Positions 42,805 to 50,872 of a stretch of DNA of 64,000 nt are shown piece by piece. This DNA is from Actinoplanes sichuanensis (lineage in GTDB: Bacteria > Actinomycetota > Actinomycetes > Mycobacteriales > Micromonosporaceae). The notes below the pieces were generated by a model that was given only the letters and a program-made list of their open reading frames with translations, ran no database searches and was not told the DNA's origin. The translations under genes and the position numbers were made by a program. The stretch lies in the NCBI RefSeq assembly GCF_033097365.1, contig NZ_AP028461.1, positions 11,869,501 through 11,933,500 of the forward strand, read 5' to 3'. How positions within the stretch are numbered: the stretch's first letter is position 1; each line of letters begins with the position of its first letter.

Positions 42805-42839
42805 GCGTGGGGGCGCCGCTGTCCGCGACGCCCCCGCGC
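42805..42839. terminator. Terminator at the end of the arabinose-type operon
   Basis: An 11-bp stem with one G-U pair (GCGTGGGGGCG / CGCCCCCGCGC) and a 13-nt loop, between converging genes. Confidence 0.7.
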
Positions 42840-42841
42840 CG

Positions 42842-43981
42842 CTACTTCAGGGCGACTCCGTCACCGGTGGCGGAGACCGACGCGACAGATCCGTTTCCGG
42901 CGTACGACCAGCGCCAGTACCCGGCGGCGGTGGCCTTCGTGGTGGTCCGCAGGTAGCCGTACCCATCGGTCCAGACGGTTTTGATCGTGGTGTACGTGCT
43001 GCTCCCGGCCCGCCGGAACTGCAGGCGCACGGGCTGGCGGGCATAGCCGGTGAACGTGGTGGCGGCGTCGGTGGTGGCCCGGGTGAGGCGTCCGGTCACG
43101 GTGAGCCTGCCGCCCTTGCGGACCGGCTCGGGTGTCGCGTTCGCGGTCAGGCGCGCCACCTTGTAGAGGGTGACCGCGTCGCCGCCGGAGACCGCGGCGG
43201 CCGAGGTGCCGCTGCCGCCGAAGTACCAGCGCCAGGTGCCCGAGAGATTCGCCGGGGCAGCCGCCTTCAACGCCCCGCCGGCGCCCGAGGTGACCGTCTT
43301 GACGGTGGTGTACGCCGTACTGCCGGCCCGGGCGAACTGCAGTCGTACCGGCTGGCCGGCGTAACCGACCGTCATCTTGGTGCTGCCGTCGGCCAGCAGG
43401 TAGCTCCAGTCGGGCTGGGTGAGCGTGCCGGTGACCGTCAGGTTCGAGCCCTTGCGAGCCGGTTCCGGGGTGGCGTTCGCCGTGGTCAGCCAGGTCTGCT
43501 TGAACAGCCGGACCGGGGCCGCGGTGTGCCCGTAGAGGACGTACTGCTCGGAGTCCATGGTGTAGCCGGAGATGTGCAGCCACAGCGCCTGACCGGCCGA
43601 GTTGTCATGTAGGTCGTACTGGTGGATGACCGCGGTCCCGGAGCAGAGCTGCGTGGTGGCCGTCTTCGCCACGCAGCGCATGTTGTCACCGTCGTTGTCC
43701 GGAATCTCCTCGAGGAAGTCGAAGAACGACAGGTTGACGCTCTTGAGCTGGGCGTCGATCGTCTCGACACCGCCCGAGTCGTCGTAGATCTCGACCGTGA
43801 CCGGGACGGTCGCGGTCGCCGACCCGCTGGCGCCCATGACGATCGGCCGGCCGTTGTTGATCGTCGTGCTGAGGATCTTCGTGTCGTGATAGTCGGCCCG
43901 CGCGGGCGCCGAGGCCATCAGCGCGGCGGCACACATCGGCACCGAGAGCGCGGCGAGCATCCTGGTTCGTGCGGCAGTCAT
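42842..43981 (-). CDS. Secreted protein with two Ig-like repeats, unknown function
   Basis: A 379-residue exported protein: signal peptide ending APARADYH, an N-terminal domain of about 130 residues with two cysteines (MRCVAKTATTQLCSG), then two near-identical beta repeats. Each starts LTTANATPEPARKGSNLTVT or LTANATPEPVRKGGRLTVTG and contains YAxQPVRLQFxRAGSxxYTT and a Trp-Arg-Trp turn (GTWRWYFGGSG, GYWRWSYAGNG). The repeats resemble Ig-like spacer or calcium-independent adhesion modules. No catalytic domain is seen. It is convergent with the arabinose-type operon. Confidence 0.75.
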   Translation of the reverse strand: MTAARTRMLAALSVPMCAAALMASAPARADYHDTKILSTTINNGRPIVMGASGSATATVPVTVEIYDDSGGVETIDAQLKSVNLSFFDFLEEIPDNDGDNMRCVAKTATTQLCSGTAVIHQYDLHDNSAGQALWLHISGYTMDSEQYVLYGHTAAPVRLFKQTWLTTANATPEPARKGSNLTVTGTLTQPDWSYLLADGSTKMTVGYAGQPVRLQFARAGSTAYTTVKTVTSGAGGALKAAAPANLSGTWRWYFGGSGTSAAAVSGGDAVTLYKVARLTANATPEPVRKGGRLTVTGRLTRATTDAATTFTGYARQPVRLQFRRAGSSTYTTIKTVWTDGYGYLRTTTKATAAGYWRWSYAGNGSVASVSATGDGVALK

Positions 43982-44082
43982 CCCTGTCCCGAGCAGTCGA
44001 TTGAAAGATCATCGAAGCACGGGACGATACCGTATCGACGGGGGTGCCGTCAGGGGCCGCCCGGCGGCCGCCCCGACATGAC

Positions 44083-44118
44083 GAAAGCGGTGATCACCAC
44101 GGGGTGATCACCGCTTTC
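44083..44118 (-). terminator. Very stable terminator after the DUF4142 gene
   Basis: Perfect 16-bp stem (GAAAGCGGTGATCACC and complement) with a 4-nt loop, 12 nt after the stop. Confidence 0.8.
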
Positions 44119-44130
44119 GGTGGGCCGTCG

Positions 44131-44976
44131 TCAGTAGCCGTATCCGCCTCGGCTTTGTCGCTGGCGGTATCGGCGGCGCGGGTCGTTCATCATCTTGCGG
44201 GTCACCAGCAGGCCGCCGGCCAGGGCCGCGATCACGACCGCGCCCACCACCGGCAGGCTCACCGACGGGGTGCCGCCGGTGGCGGTGTCGGAGGCCGACA
44301 GCACCGGGTTCGCCGCGGCGGTGGTGGCGGTGGCGGCGTTCGGCGGCGGGGCGGTGGGCAGCGCCGCGAAGTCGACGATGCCACTGCTCTCCAGCAGGGT
44401 CAGGTGGGTCATCACGAACTGGTTGGCGCGCTGGGCCAGCTTGCGGACGGTGTCGTTGCGGGTGCTGGTCCGGATGGTGGCGATGGCCGGGAAGATCTTG
44501 CCGTGCGCGGCGCGGAGCCGGTCGATGTAGATCTGGTCGAACTCCTGGCCGACGGCGGCGTCCTCCATCTCCTGCAACCAGCCCTGCTGATCCTCGTTCG
44601 GCTCGTTCGGCAGCGTGATCTTCAGTTTCTTCGCCGCGTCCCGGGTCAGCTGGTCGAGAACCTTGTGCTGCTCGGCGATGTCCGCGCCGATGCCCTTGAC
44701 CCGGTTGCTCCTCGACTTGTCCTGCGCCATGTCGCCGGCCGGGATCTCCCACAGACCGGCCAGCCGAACCTTGATCACGAAGTCCTTGTCGGCGGCGGCC
44801 AGCTTGCCCTCGCCGGTGTCGGGGACCAGGTTGGTCGGCGGGTCCGGCACGCCCGGCTCGACGGCCAGTGCCGCTTGCGGGCTGAACAGGACGAGAGCCA
44901 GTGCGGCTATGAGCAACGCGGTCACCCTGCGGGGCAACGCGAACATGCGGACGACGGCGAGCACGTGTGCCTCCAT
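44131..44976 (-). CDS. DUF4142-family secreted/membrane protein
   Basis: A 281-residue protein. It has a signal peptide (FALPRRVTALLIAALALVLF), a mature DUF4142 helical domain from about 60 to 200 (AADKDFVIKVRLAGLWEIPA, ADIAEQHKVLDQLTRDAAKK, TRNDTVRKLAQRANQFVMTH) and a Thr/Ala/Pro linker. A C-terminal membrane helix (VVGAVVIAALAGGLLVTRK) and an Arg/Gly/Tyr-rich tail end it. DUF4142 proteins are ferritin-like helical proteins of unknown role in the envelope. The start may be ATG 44976 or 44946. Confidence 0.8.
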   Translation of the reverse strand: MEAHVLAVVRMFALPRRVTALLIAALALVLFSPQAALAVEPGVPDPPTNLVPDTGEGKLAAADKDFVIKVRLAGLWEIPAGDMAQDKSRSNRVKGIGADIAEQHKVLDQLTRDAAKKLKITLPNEPNEDQQGWLQEMEDAAVGQEFDQIYIDRLRAAHGKIFPAIATIRTSTRNDTVRKLAQRANQFVMTHLTLLESSGIVDFAALPTAPPPNAATATTAAANPVLSASDTATGGTPSVSLPVVGAVVIAALAGGLLVTRKMMNDPRRRYRQRQSRGGYGY

Positions 44977-45134
44977 GGCCTGGGTGGAAAACCTGCACGG
45001 AAATTCCTGTATCCAAGACCACGTATCGGGGGGCCGATCGGATCAACTGAATTCATCGGATCTTCACAGGTATGGGAGCGCGCCCGTCCGGAACCCGTCA
45101 GCACCCGACCGTCCGGTGTGGAATCGTCGGGGGC

Positions 45135-46070
45135 ATGGTGAAACTCGGCGTCAGCCTTCCCCAGTTCAGTCAGTTCGCCCCCGGTGCGGACGTGGTCACC
45201 GCGGCGCGGGCGATGGAGGAGATCGGCTACGACAGTCTGTGGGTCTTCGAGCGGGTTCTCGTGCCCGAGGACCAGAGTGGTGTGCACGGCCTCTACGGGG
45301 TGCCCGGGCTGGAGTGGCCGCAGATCTACCGCGGGGTGGCGGATGCCCTGGTCACGCTCAGTACGGCGGCGGCCGTGACGGAGCGGATCACCCTCGCCAC
45401 CGGGGTGCTCGTGGTGCCGTTGCACCTGCCGCTGCGGCTGGCCCGGGAGCTGGCGACGCTCGACGCGTTCAGTGGTGGCCGGCTGGTCGCCGGGCTGGGC
45501 ACGGGCTGGTCGCCGGACGAGTTCGCGGCCGGTGCGCCGGTGCCGCTGAGCGAGCGGGGCCGGGCGCTGGACGATTTCCTGGACATCGCGGCGGCGGTCT
45601 GGGGACCGAATCCGGTCGGTTACTCCACCAGGCGGTACGAGGTGGGCGCGGCCGACATCGGCCCGAAGCCGGCCGGCCGGATCCCGGTGCTGCTGGGCGC
45701 GAGTGCCGGCGCCGACCGGGCGCTGCGCCGGGTGGTCGAGCGGGCCGACGGCTGGGTGGCCAGCGGGGTCACGCCCGAGCAGGTGGCGGCGACGTTGGCC
45801 CGGCTGGGGGAGCTCGCCGCCGGATCCGGCCGGACCACGCCGATCGAGTGCGTCGTGCAGATCGGTGTGCTCGGGGTGACCGAGACGTCGGTGGAGCCGC
45901 GACAGCCGTTCACCGCGAGCATCGAGCAGTTGGTCGCCGATGTGGCGGCGTTCGCCGAGGCGGGCGCCGACCAGGTGTACCTGACACTCCCGGCCGGGAT
46001 GCGCGACGTGAAGGAACTGATCGGCCGGGCCGGGGAGCTGTACGAGGCGGTGCGCGCCGCCGGGATCTGA
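45135..46070 (+). CDS. LLM-class F420-dependent oxidoreductase
   Basis: A 311-residue TIM-barrel oxidoreductase of the luciferase-like superfamily: VKLGVSLPQFSQFAPGADVV, YDSLWVFERVLVPED, the RITLATGVLVVPLHLPLRLA core and the C-terminal QVYLTLPAGMRDVKELIGRA. It belongs with F420-using reductases such as those at 18477 and 55638, which are only distantly alike. ATG 45135 follows a GGGGGC site. Substrate unknown. It converges on the GH43 gene with a strong terminator between. Confidence 0.86.
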   Translation: MVKLGVSLPQFSQFAPGADVVTAARAMEEIGYDSLWVFERVLVPEDQSGVHGLYGVPGLEWPQIYRGVADALVTLSTAAAVTERITLATGVLVVPLHLPLRLARELATLDAFSGGRLVAGLGTGWSPDEFAAGAPVPLSERGRALDDFLDIAAAVWGPNPVGYSTRRYEVGAADIGPKPAGRIPVLLGASAGADRALRRVVERADGWVASGVTPEQVAATLARLGELAAGSGRTTPIECVVQIGVLGVTETSVEPRQPFTASIEQLVADVAAFAEAGADQVYLTLPAGMRDVKELIGRAGELYEAVRAAGI

Positions 46071-46079
46071 ACCGGTCGC

Positions 46080-46110
46080 GGCGCCGGCACCAGGGAGGAG
46101 TGCCGGCGCC
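46080..46110. terminator. Bidirectional terminator
   Basis: Perfect 11-bp stem GGCGCCGGCAC / GTGCCGGCGCC with a 9-nt loop between the convergent LLM and GH43 genes. Confidence 0.75.
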
Positions 46111-46118
46111 GTCCGCGG

Positions 46119-47087
46119 TCAGTACACGTACGGCCAGGCCGAGGAGTCCCAGCCGAGCAGGTTGATGCCGAGCTTGGCCGCGCCCGACGCGTTGTAGTAG
46201 TGGTAGACGAGCACATCGGCGTCGGTGTCGGTGAAGACCGCCGGGTGGCCGGGCCCGTGGACCGCGTCGTGCGAGGCGAGGATCTCGGTGCCGCCGCCGG
46301 AGGTGGTGTAGGTGCCGGCCCGGTCCCGATACGGCCCGGTGATGCTGGTCGAGCGGGCCACCATGGTGCGGTAGGTACTGGACGCGCCCTGGCAGCAGAA
46401 GTCGAACGACATGAACAGGTAGTAGTAGCCGTTGCGGTAGTGGATGAACGGCGCCTCGACCGACTTGCTGTTCACGAACCGCTCGGCGATGTTGTACAGC
46501 GTGGAGTCGGCGCGCAGGCCGGTGCCCGAGTTCAGCTTGACCATCTTGATGCCGGACCAGAACGAGCCGAAGGTCAGCCACCACTCGCCGGACGGGGTGA
46601 CCGTCAGGTTCGGGTCGATGGCGTTCCAGTTGCTGCTGGTGGTCGACTCGATCACCTTGCCGACGTGGGTCCACGAGCCGGACGCGCCGGTGGTGCTGGT
46701 GGCCAGGAAGATCGCCGACTTGCTGGAGCCGAACGTCGAGGCCGAGTAGTAGAGCCAGTACTTGCCGTTGCGGTAGGACAGGTCGGGCGCCCACAGGTTG
46801 GCGCTGCCGCCGGTGTAGGAGCTCGCCCAGGAGGTACCACTGGGGAACGCCTTGCCGGCGTCGGCGAACGCGGTACGGTCGGCGGACGTCTTGAGGGTGA
46901 TGCCGTCGCCGGTGGTGGCCAGCAGGTAGCCGCCGGTCGGGCGCTTGACGATGGTCGGGTCGTGGGCGCCGGTCGAGCCGGTCACCACACCCGGGTTGGG
47001 GTAGGCGGCCGCGGCCGGCGCGGTGCCGGCCACGGTCAGGGCGAGGATGCCGGTCACACCGGCGACGAGCAGTCTGCGGATGCGCAT
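46119..47087 (-). CDS. Secreted GH43 enzyme, endo-arabinanase-like
   Basis: A 322-residue exported five-bladed propeller glycosidase. The signal peptide ends GTAPAAAAYPNPG. The three GH43 acids are visible: Asp in STGAHDPTIVKR, Asp in WNAIDPNLTVTP and Glu in SKSVEAPFIHYRNGYYYLF. GGSANLWAPDLSYRNGKYWL and GPGHPAVFTDTDADVLVYHY support the endo-1,5-alpha-arabinanase branch. It would cut arabinan outside the cell, complementing the nearby arabinose-type locus. ATG 47087 follows AAGGTGAC. An operator-like TGTTAACGATCACA upstream is shared with the GH39-like gene. Confidence 0.88.
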   Translation of the reverse strand: MRIRRLLVAGVTGILALTVAGTAPAAAAYPNPGVVTGSTGAHDPTIVKRPTGGYLLATTGDGITLKTSADRTAFADAGKAFPSGTSWASSYTGGSANLWAPDLSYRNGKYWLYYSASTFGSSKSAIFLATSTTGASGSWTHVGKVIESTTSSNWNAIDPNLTVTPSGEWWLTFGSFWSGIKMVKLNSGTGLRADSTLYNIAERFVNSKSVEAPFIHYRNGYYYLFMSFDFCCQGASSTYRTMVARSTSITGPYRDRAGTYTTSGGGTEILASHDAVHGPGHPAVFTDTDADVLVYHYYNASGAAKLGINLLGWDSSAWPYVY

Positions 47088-47435
47088 GGGGATGTCACCT
47101 TCGGGGGGATGCGCGGTCCCGTTCGGGGAAACGGAGTCCGCGGCCGAAAGGGGCTTCGTACTCATCGGTGTCTATCCGATTACCGGTATGTTAACGATCA
47201 CAAGGGGTTAGTCAAGAGTGGACGTCGAGCTGCTCATGATCGACTGTGGTGCGTTCACAGCGGTGACCCACTGCGGCCGCCCGAAAGACGCGCTGGCGGC
47301 CCGGTGTCCGGCCTGCCTCGCGGGGACAGCCACAGTGGCCCCGGTAGGCCGTACGAAAGAGGTAAAAAGGCGGACCGGGCGGCCGAAGATCCCTCGGACG
47401 GTTCGCACCGCGGGCCGCGGATCTCAGGAGTGGAC
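47088..47435. other. 348-bp intergenic region before FIST and GH43 genes
   Basis: Holds the class 2 operator (47189-47202) and the two divergent promoters. A plus-strand frame from GTG 47218 has a Cys/His cluster (HCGRPKDALAARCPACLAG) but overlaps the FIST gene by more than 100 bases, so it is not called. Nothing else is seen. Confidence 0.5.
47189..47202. promoter_or_regulatory. LacI-like operator, class 2 (GH43 gene)
   Basis: TGTTAACGATCACA, CG-centred imperfect palindrome 102 bp upstream of the GH43 start, matching the site at 34825-34838 at 13 of 14 bases when read on the opposite strand. Confidence 0.5.
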
Positions 47436-48599
47436 ATGGGCGCGGATCGGTGGTTCGGAGTGGGACGCAGCCTGGCGGCGGACCCCGCGACAGCCGGCGC
47501 CGAGGCCTGCCGGGAAGCCCTTGGCGGGCGCCGCGCCGGCCTGCTGATCGTCTTCGCGTCGCTGACGCACGCCACGATCGAGATGGCGCGGGCCGTGCAC
47601 GCCGAAGCCGGCGGCGACGTCCTCATGATCGGCTGCTCGACGTCGGGTGAGTTCACCGCCGACGGCCGCGGCGCCGGAGTCGTCGTCAACGCCCTCGGCG
47701 GCTACCAGGCGTCCGTGCGCGCCGTCCCCCGCGACGTCGACGACCTCTACGAAGCCGGCATCCGCGCCGCCTCCTGCCTCGACGACGTCGACGCCGAGAA
47801 CCGCGTGGTCCTGCTCCTCGGCGACGGCCGCAGCAGCGACCAGCAGGAGATGGTCCGCGGCGCCTACAGCGTCGCCGGCGCCCTGATTCCGCTGGTCGGC
47901 GGCTGCGCCGGCGACAACGTCACCCAGACCGGGACGTTCCACTTCTTCAGCGACGGTACGGACGTGCAGCTGCTGCCGAACGCGGTGCTCGGCGCGGCCC
48001 TCGGCTCACCGGCCCCGTTCGGCATCGGCATCGCCCACGGCTGGCGCAAGACGGGCGACCCGATGGTCGTCTCCCGCAGCGAGTCGGGCACCATCTTCGA
48101 ACTCGACGGCGAACCCGCCCTCGACGTCTACCTGCGCCGCACCGGCGCCGACCCGGCGCTCGCCGACGACCCGGCCGCCTTCCTCAACTTCGCCACCATC
48201 CGGCCGCTCGGCCTGGCCCGCCGCACCGGCGAGGACATCCGGGTCATCTTCGCCGCCGACCCGGCCACCAGGTCCATCTCCGGGCTCGCCGACACGCCCG
48301 AGGGCGCGATGGTCTGGTTCATGGAGGCCGACCCCGACCGGATCGTCGACGCCGCCTCGGCCGCCGCCGTCGAAGCCACCACCGACCTTCCTTCCGAAGC
48401 CCTCGGACTTCTGGTCTTCGACTGCTGCGTACGGTCGATCGCGCTCGGCCCCGACGCGACCGACCTCGCCGCGTCCCGCCTGCACGACGCTCTCAAGCCG
48501 ATCCCGTACGGCGGGTTCTACTCCAACGGCGAGATCGTCCGGAAGCCGCAGGCCAAGGGCATGCACCACCTGACCGTCGTCGCGCTCGCCTTCGGTTGA
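47436..48599 (+). CDS. FIST-domain sensory protein
   Basis: A 387-residue cytoplasmic protein with FIST N and FIST C domains. The first half has GCSTSGEFTADGRGAGVVVN and VVLLLGDGRSSDQQEMVRGA; the second has HGWRKTGDPMVVSRSESGTI, EGAMVWFMEADPDRI and FDCCVRSIALGPD, ending GGFYSNGEI. FIST proteins are small-ligand sensors (amino acids suspected) usually tied to signalling output domains. Here the output is the diguanylate cyclase gene 4 nt downstream, so the pair likely forms a ligand-to-c-di-GMP pathway. The ATG at 47436 has AGGAG 5 nt upstream. Confidence 0.9.
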   Translation: MGADRWFGVGRSLAADPATAGAEACREALGGRRAGLLIVFASLTHATIEMARAVHAEAGGDVLMIGCSTSGEFTADGRGAGVVVNALGGYQASVRAVPRDVDDLYEAGIRAASCLDDVDAENRVVLLLGDGRSSDQQEMVRGAYSVAGALIPLVGGCAGDNVTQTGTFHFFSDGTDVQLLPNAVLGAALGSPAPFGIGIAHGWRKTGDPMVVSRSESGTIFELDGEPALDVYLRRTGADPALADDPAAFLNFATIRPLGLARRTGEDIRVIFAADPATRSISGLADTPEGAMVWFMEADPDRIVDAASAAAVEATTDLPSEALGLLVFDCCVRSIALGPDATDLAASRLHDALKPIPYGGFYSNGEIVRKPQAKGMHHLTVVALAFG

Positions 48600-48603
48600 G
48601 GTC

Positions 48604-50136
48604 ATGTCCGGCTGGTCCACCCTGCAACTCACCGAGTTCTTCAGCGCGATCACCCGCGCCGGAAGCGTGTCCACCGCGACCCGCCTCGCCGTCCAACGCG
48701 CCACCGAGGCCACCGACGCCGAGGTGGCCGCGGTTATCTGCGACGACGAGGTGCCCGCGTCGGTCGGCCTCGGCCGGTCGCCGTCGCCGACGCTGTTCAC
48801 CAGCCTCGAAACCGGATGCGACGAGACGACCTTCCCCGGCGTCGGGACCATGCACGTCACCGTGCACGTCCTGGACCGGGACGCCCCCACCGCCGACCGC
48901 CTGGTCATCGCCCGTACCGACGAACCGTTCGCCGCCGAGGAACGGCAGATGCTGCAGGGCATGGCCCGGGTCCTCGGGCTGGCACTGCGCGGCCTGCGCA
49001 CCCTGGAGGCGGAACGTGAGCTGCGCCGCACCCAGGAACGGGAGGCGGCCGCCCGGCAGGAGTTGGTGGAAGCCCTGGAACGCCGGGAACGTCTCCTGGA
49101 GACCCTGCTCAGCGTGCAGCGTTCGGCCGGGCAACGCCCCCTCGCCGAGGTCCTCGACATGATCACCTCGGGTACGGCCGGCCTGCTCGACGGGGTGACG
49201 GTGGCGCTGGTCCTGCGGGGCGCGGTCGCCTCGGTCAGCGGACCGTCGTGCGAGGGGCTGACCTTCGCCGCCGACCGCGCGGTGACCGCCGGAGCCCCGG
49301 TGACCTGCGATGATCTCGAGGCCGCGCCGGTGCACATCAACGGCGACGTGGCCGGCGCCCTGGTCATCGCCATGCCCACCGATGCCGTCCCGGTCTCGCC
49401 GTCGGTTGTCGTCCCCGCCGGTGCCGCTGCCGGTGCCGGTGCTGGCCCCGGTGTCGGTGCCGGTGTCGCTGCTGGTGCTGGCGTCGGTTTCACTGACGGC
49501 TTCGCTGTCGCTGTCGCTGTCGGTGCCGGCTCCGGGGTTCGGTCGGCTGAGCGGCGGGACGTGCTGGCCGCTTTCGCCGAACAGGCCAGCCTCGCCCTGA
49601 CCGGTGCGCACACCCTCGCCGCCGTGCACGAGGCCCAACACGACCCGCTGACCCGCCTGCCCAACCGGGCCCTGTTCCTGCACCGCGTCGAGGAGACCAT
49701 CACCGCGGGCGCGGCCGCCCTGCTCTACCTCGACCTGGACCTGTTCAAGCAGGTCAACGACACCCTCGGCCACGCCGCAGGCGACGAACTGCTGCGCGCC
49801 GTGGCGGGCCGCCTACGGGCCGCCATCCGCGACACCGACATGCCGGCCCGCCTCGGCGGCGACGAGTTCGCCGTACTGCTGGAGCCGCTCACCCACCGGG
49901 GCCAGGCCCGCGACATCGCCCAGCGGGTGATCGACTCGATCGCCCGCCCCTACGACATCGCCGGCCGCACCGTGACCACCCGCGCCAGCGTGGGCGTCGC
50001 CTACAGCGGAGGCCGCTCCGCCGAACGCCTCCTCGAGGAGGCCGACCTGGCCATGTACCGGGCGAAGAAGACCAGAAAGGGCACCTACCAGGAGTTCGAG
50101 CCGGAGATGCGACTCGAACTCCCACAGGCTGTCTGA
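48604..50136 (+). CDS. GGDEF diguanylate cyclase with GAF-like sensor
   Basis: A 510-residue cytoplasmic protein. Residues about 1-110 form a GAF-like unit, followed by a coiled coil (about 130-165; LRRTQEREAAARQELVEALE), a second GAF-like domain (about 170-340) and a C-terminal GGDEF domain (about 345-500). The active site is RLGGDEF near residue 415, and RDTD sits five residues before it, so the product-inhibition I-site is intact. A low-complexity Ala/Gly/Val run interrupts the second GAF. Expected product: cyclic di-GMP. It is co-transcribed with the FIST gene. Confidence 0.92.
   Translation: MSGWSTLQLTEFFSAITRAGSVSTATRLAVQRATEATDAEVAAVICDDEVPASVGLGRSPSPTLFTSLETGCDETTFPGVGTMHVTVHVLDRDAPTADRLVIARTDEPFAAEERQMLQGMARVLGLALRGLRTLEAERELRRTQEREAAARQELVEALERRERLLETLLSVQRSAGQRPLAEVLDMITSGTAGLLDGVTVALVLRGAVASVSGPSCEGLTFAADRAVTAGAPVTCDDLEAAPVHINGDVAGALVIAMPTDAVPVSPSVVVPAGAAAGAGAGPGVGAGVAAGAGVGFTDGFAVAVAVGAGSGVRSAERRDVLAAFAEQASLALTGAHTLAAVHEAQHDPLTRLPNRALFLHRVEETITAGAAALLYLDLDLFKQVNDTLGHAAGDELLRAVAGRLRAAIRDTDMPARLGGDEFAVLLEPLTHRGQARDIAQRVIDSIARPYDIAGRTVTTRASVGVAYSGGRSAERLLEEADLAMYRAKKTRKGTYQEFEPEMRLELPQAV
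49420..49545 (+). repeat. Low-complexity GGTGCCGG-type microsatellite in the GGDEF gene
   Basis: About 125 bp of short hexamer-like repeats (GGTGCCGGTGCTGG and GTCGCTGTCGCTGT type) encoding alternating Ala, Gly and Val inside the second GAF-like region. This is a likely site of slippage and length variation. Confidence 0.8.
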
Positions 50137-50137
50137 G

Positions 50138-50872
50138 TCAGGGACCATCGGGTTCGGGCGGCAGCCGGAGCGCGAGATCGGCCCGGCCGAAGTCGGCGAG
50201 CGCCTTGTGCAGCAGACCCATCATCACCTCCTTGTGTTCCGGCCCGAGGCCGGCCAGGAACTCCCGGATGACGTTGGCGACCGCCAGAGTCGACGGCTGC
50301 GGCCCGGACTCCAGTATCTCCGCCACCCGATCGAAGCGTTCCTCGAGGACGGCGTCCAGTGCCTCCGGATGCTTGTCCAGCCAGTACGTACGGGCGACAT
50401 CGGGCTTGGTGAAGATGTCGTCGCGCAGATGCCGGAGCCGATCCAGCTCCAAATGATCATTCAGTCGGCGTACCTCGAGGTCACGCCGGAGTCTCTCCCA
50501 ATCGGCCGCCGCCTCCTGGACCGCCGCGTCGGCGCTCAGCCGGACGGTGGCCGTCAGGTGCCGCGCCTCCGAATCGGACGGTGGCACCGCTCGGCTGAGA
50601 CGTGCGTTGACGGCGATCTGAGCGGTGTCGAGATGAGCGGCGCTGTGTCTCGCCGACTCCGGCCGCGCGTACCGAAGAACGGTGTGCCGCAGTTTCTCCC
50701 GGTCCAGTTCCTTTCGGGCGGCCGGCCCCAGCCACTGAACTGTGCAATCGGCCCGGAAGTAGTCGCCCTCGATGAGGCTCGGCAGGTCGAGGACGAAATC
50801 GTCCACGATTTCGACGAGCTGCGGGGATTGCGGACTCATCGGCGGGAACACGCGTTCAAACAGCGACGCCAT
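50138..50872 (-). CDS. SPFH/Band 7-like helical protein of the cyclase-NTPase cluster
   Basis: A 244-residue protein, last in the four-gene cluster. The first 120 residues are strand-rich (DFVLDLPSLIEGDYFRADCT, HSAAHLDTAQIAVNARLSRA). A long charged helix region follows (AAADWERLRRDLEVRRLNDH, LELDRLRHLRDDIFTKPDVA), which together looks like the SPFH/Band 7 arrangement; this match is by pattern only. No signal peptide or clear membrane segment is seen. ATG 50872 lies 17 nt inside the NTPase gene's end, so it is coupled to it. It converges with the GGDEF gene, 1 nt apart. It may be the effector or a scaffold; unproven. Confidence 0.6.
   Translation of the reverse strand: MASLFERVFPPMSPQSPQLVEIVDDFVLDLPSLIEGDYFRADCTVQWLGPAARKELDREKLRHTVLRYARPESARHSAAHLDTAQIAVNARLSRAVPPSDSEARHLTATVRLSADAAVQEAAADWERLRRDLEVRRLNDHLELDRLRHLRDDIFTKPDVARTYWLDKHPEALDAVLEERFDRVAEILESGPQPSTLAVANVIREFLAGLGPEHKEVMMGLLHKALADFGRADLALRLPPEPDGP

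Noticed and set aside
47218..47547. Small Cys/His-rich plus-strand protein before the FIST gene
   Set aside because: Possible zinc-ribbon pattern, but it overlaps the FIST coding region by over 100 bases, lacks a convincing ribosome site and the Cys spacing fits no known motif.
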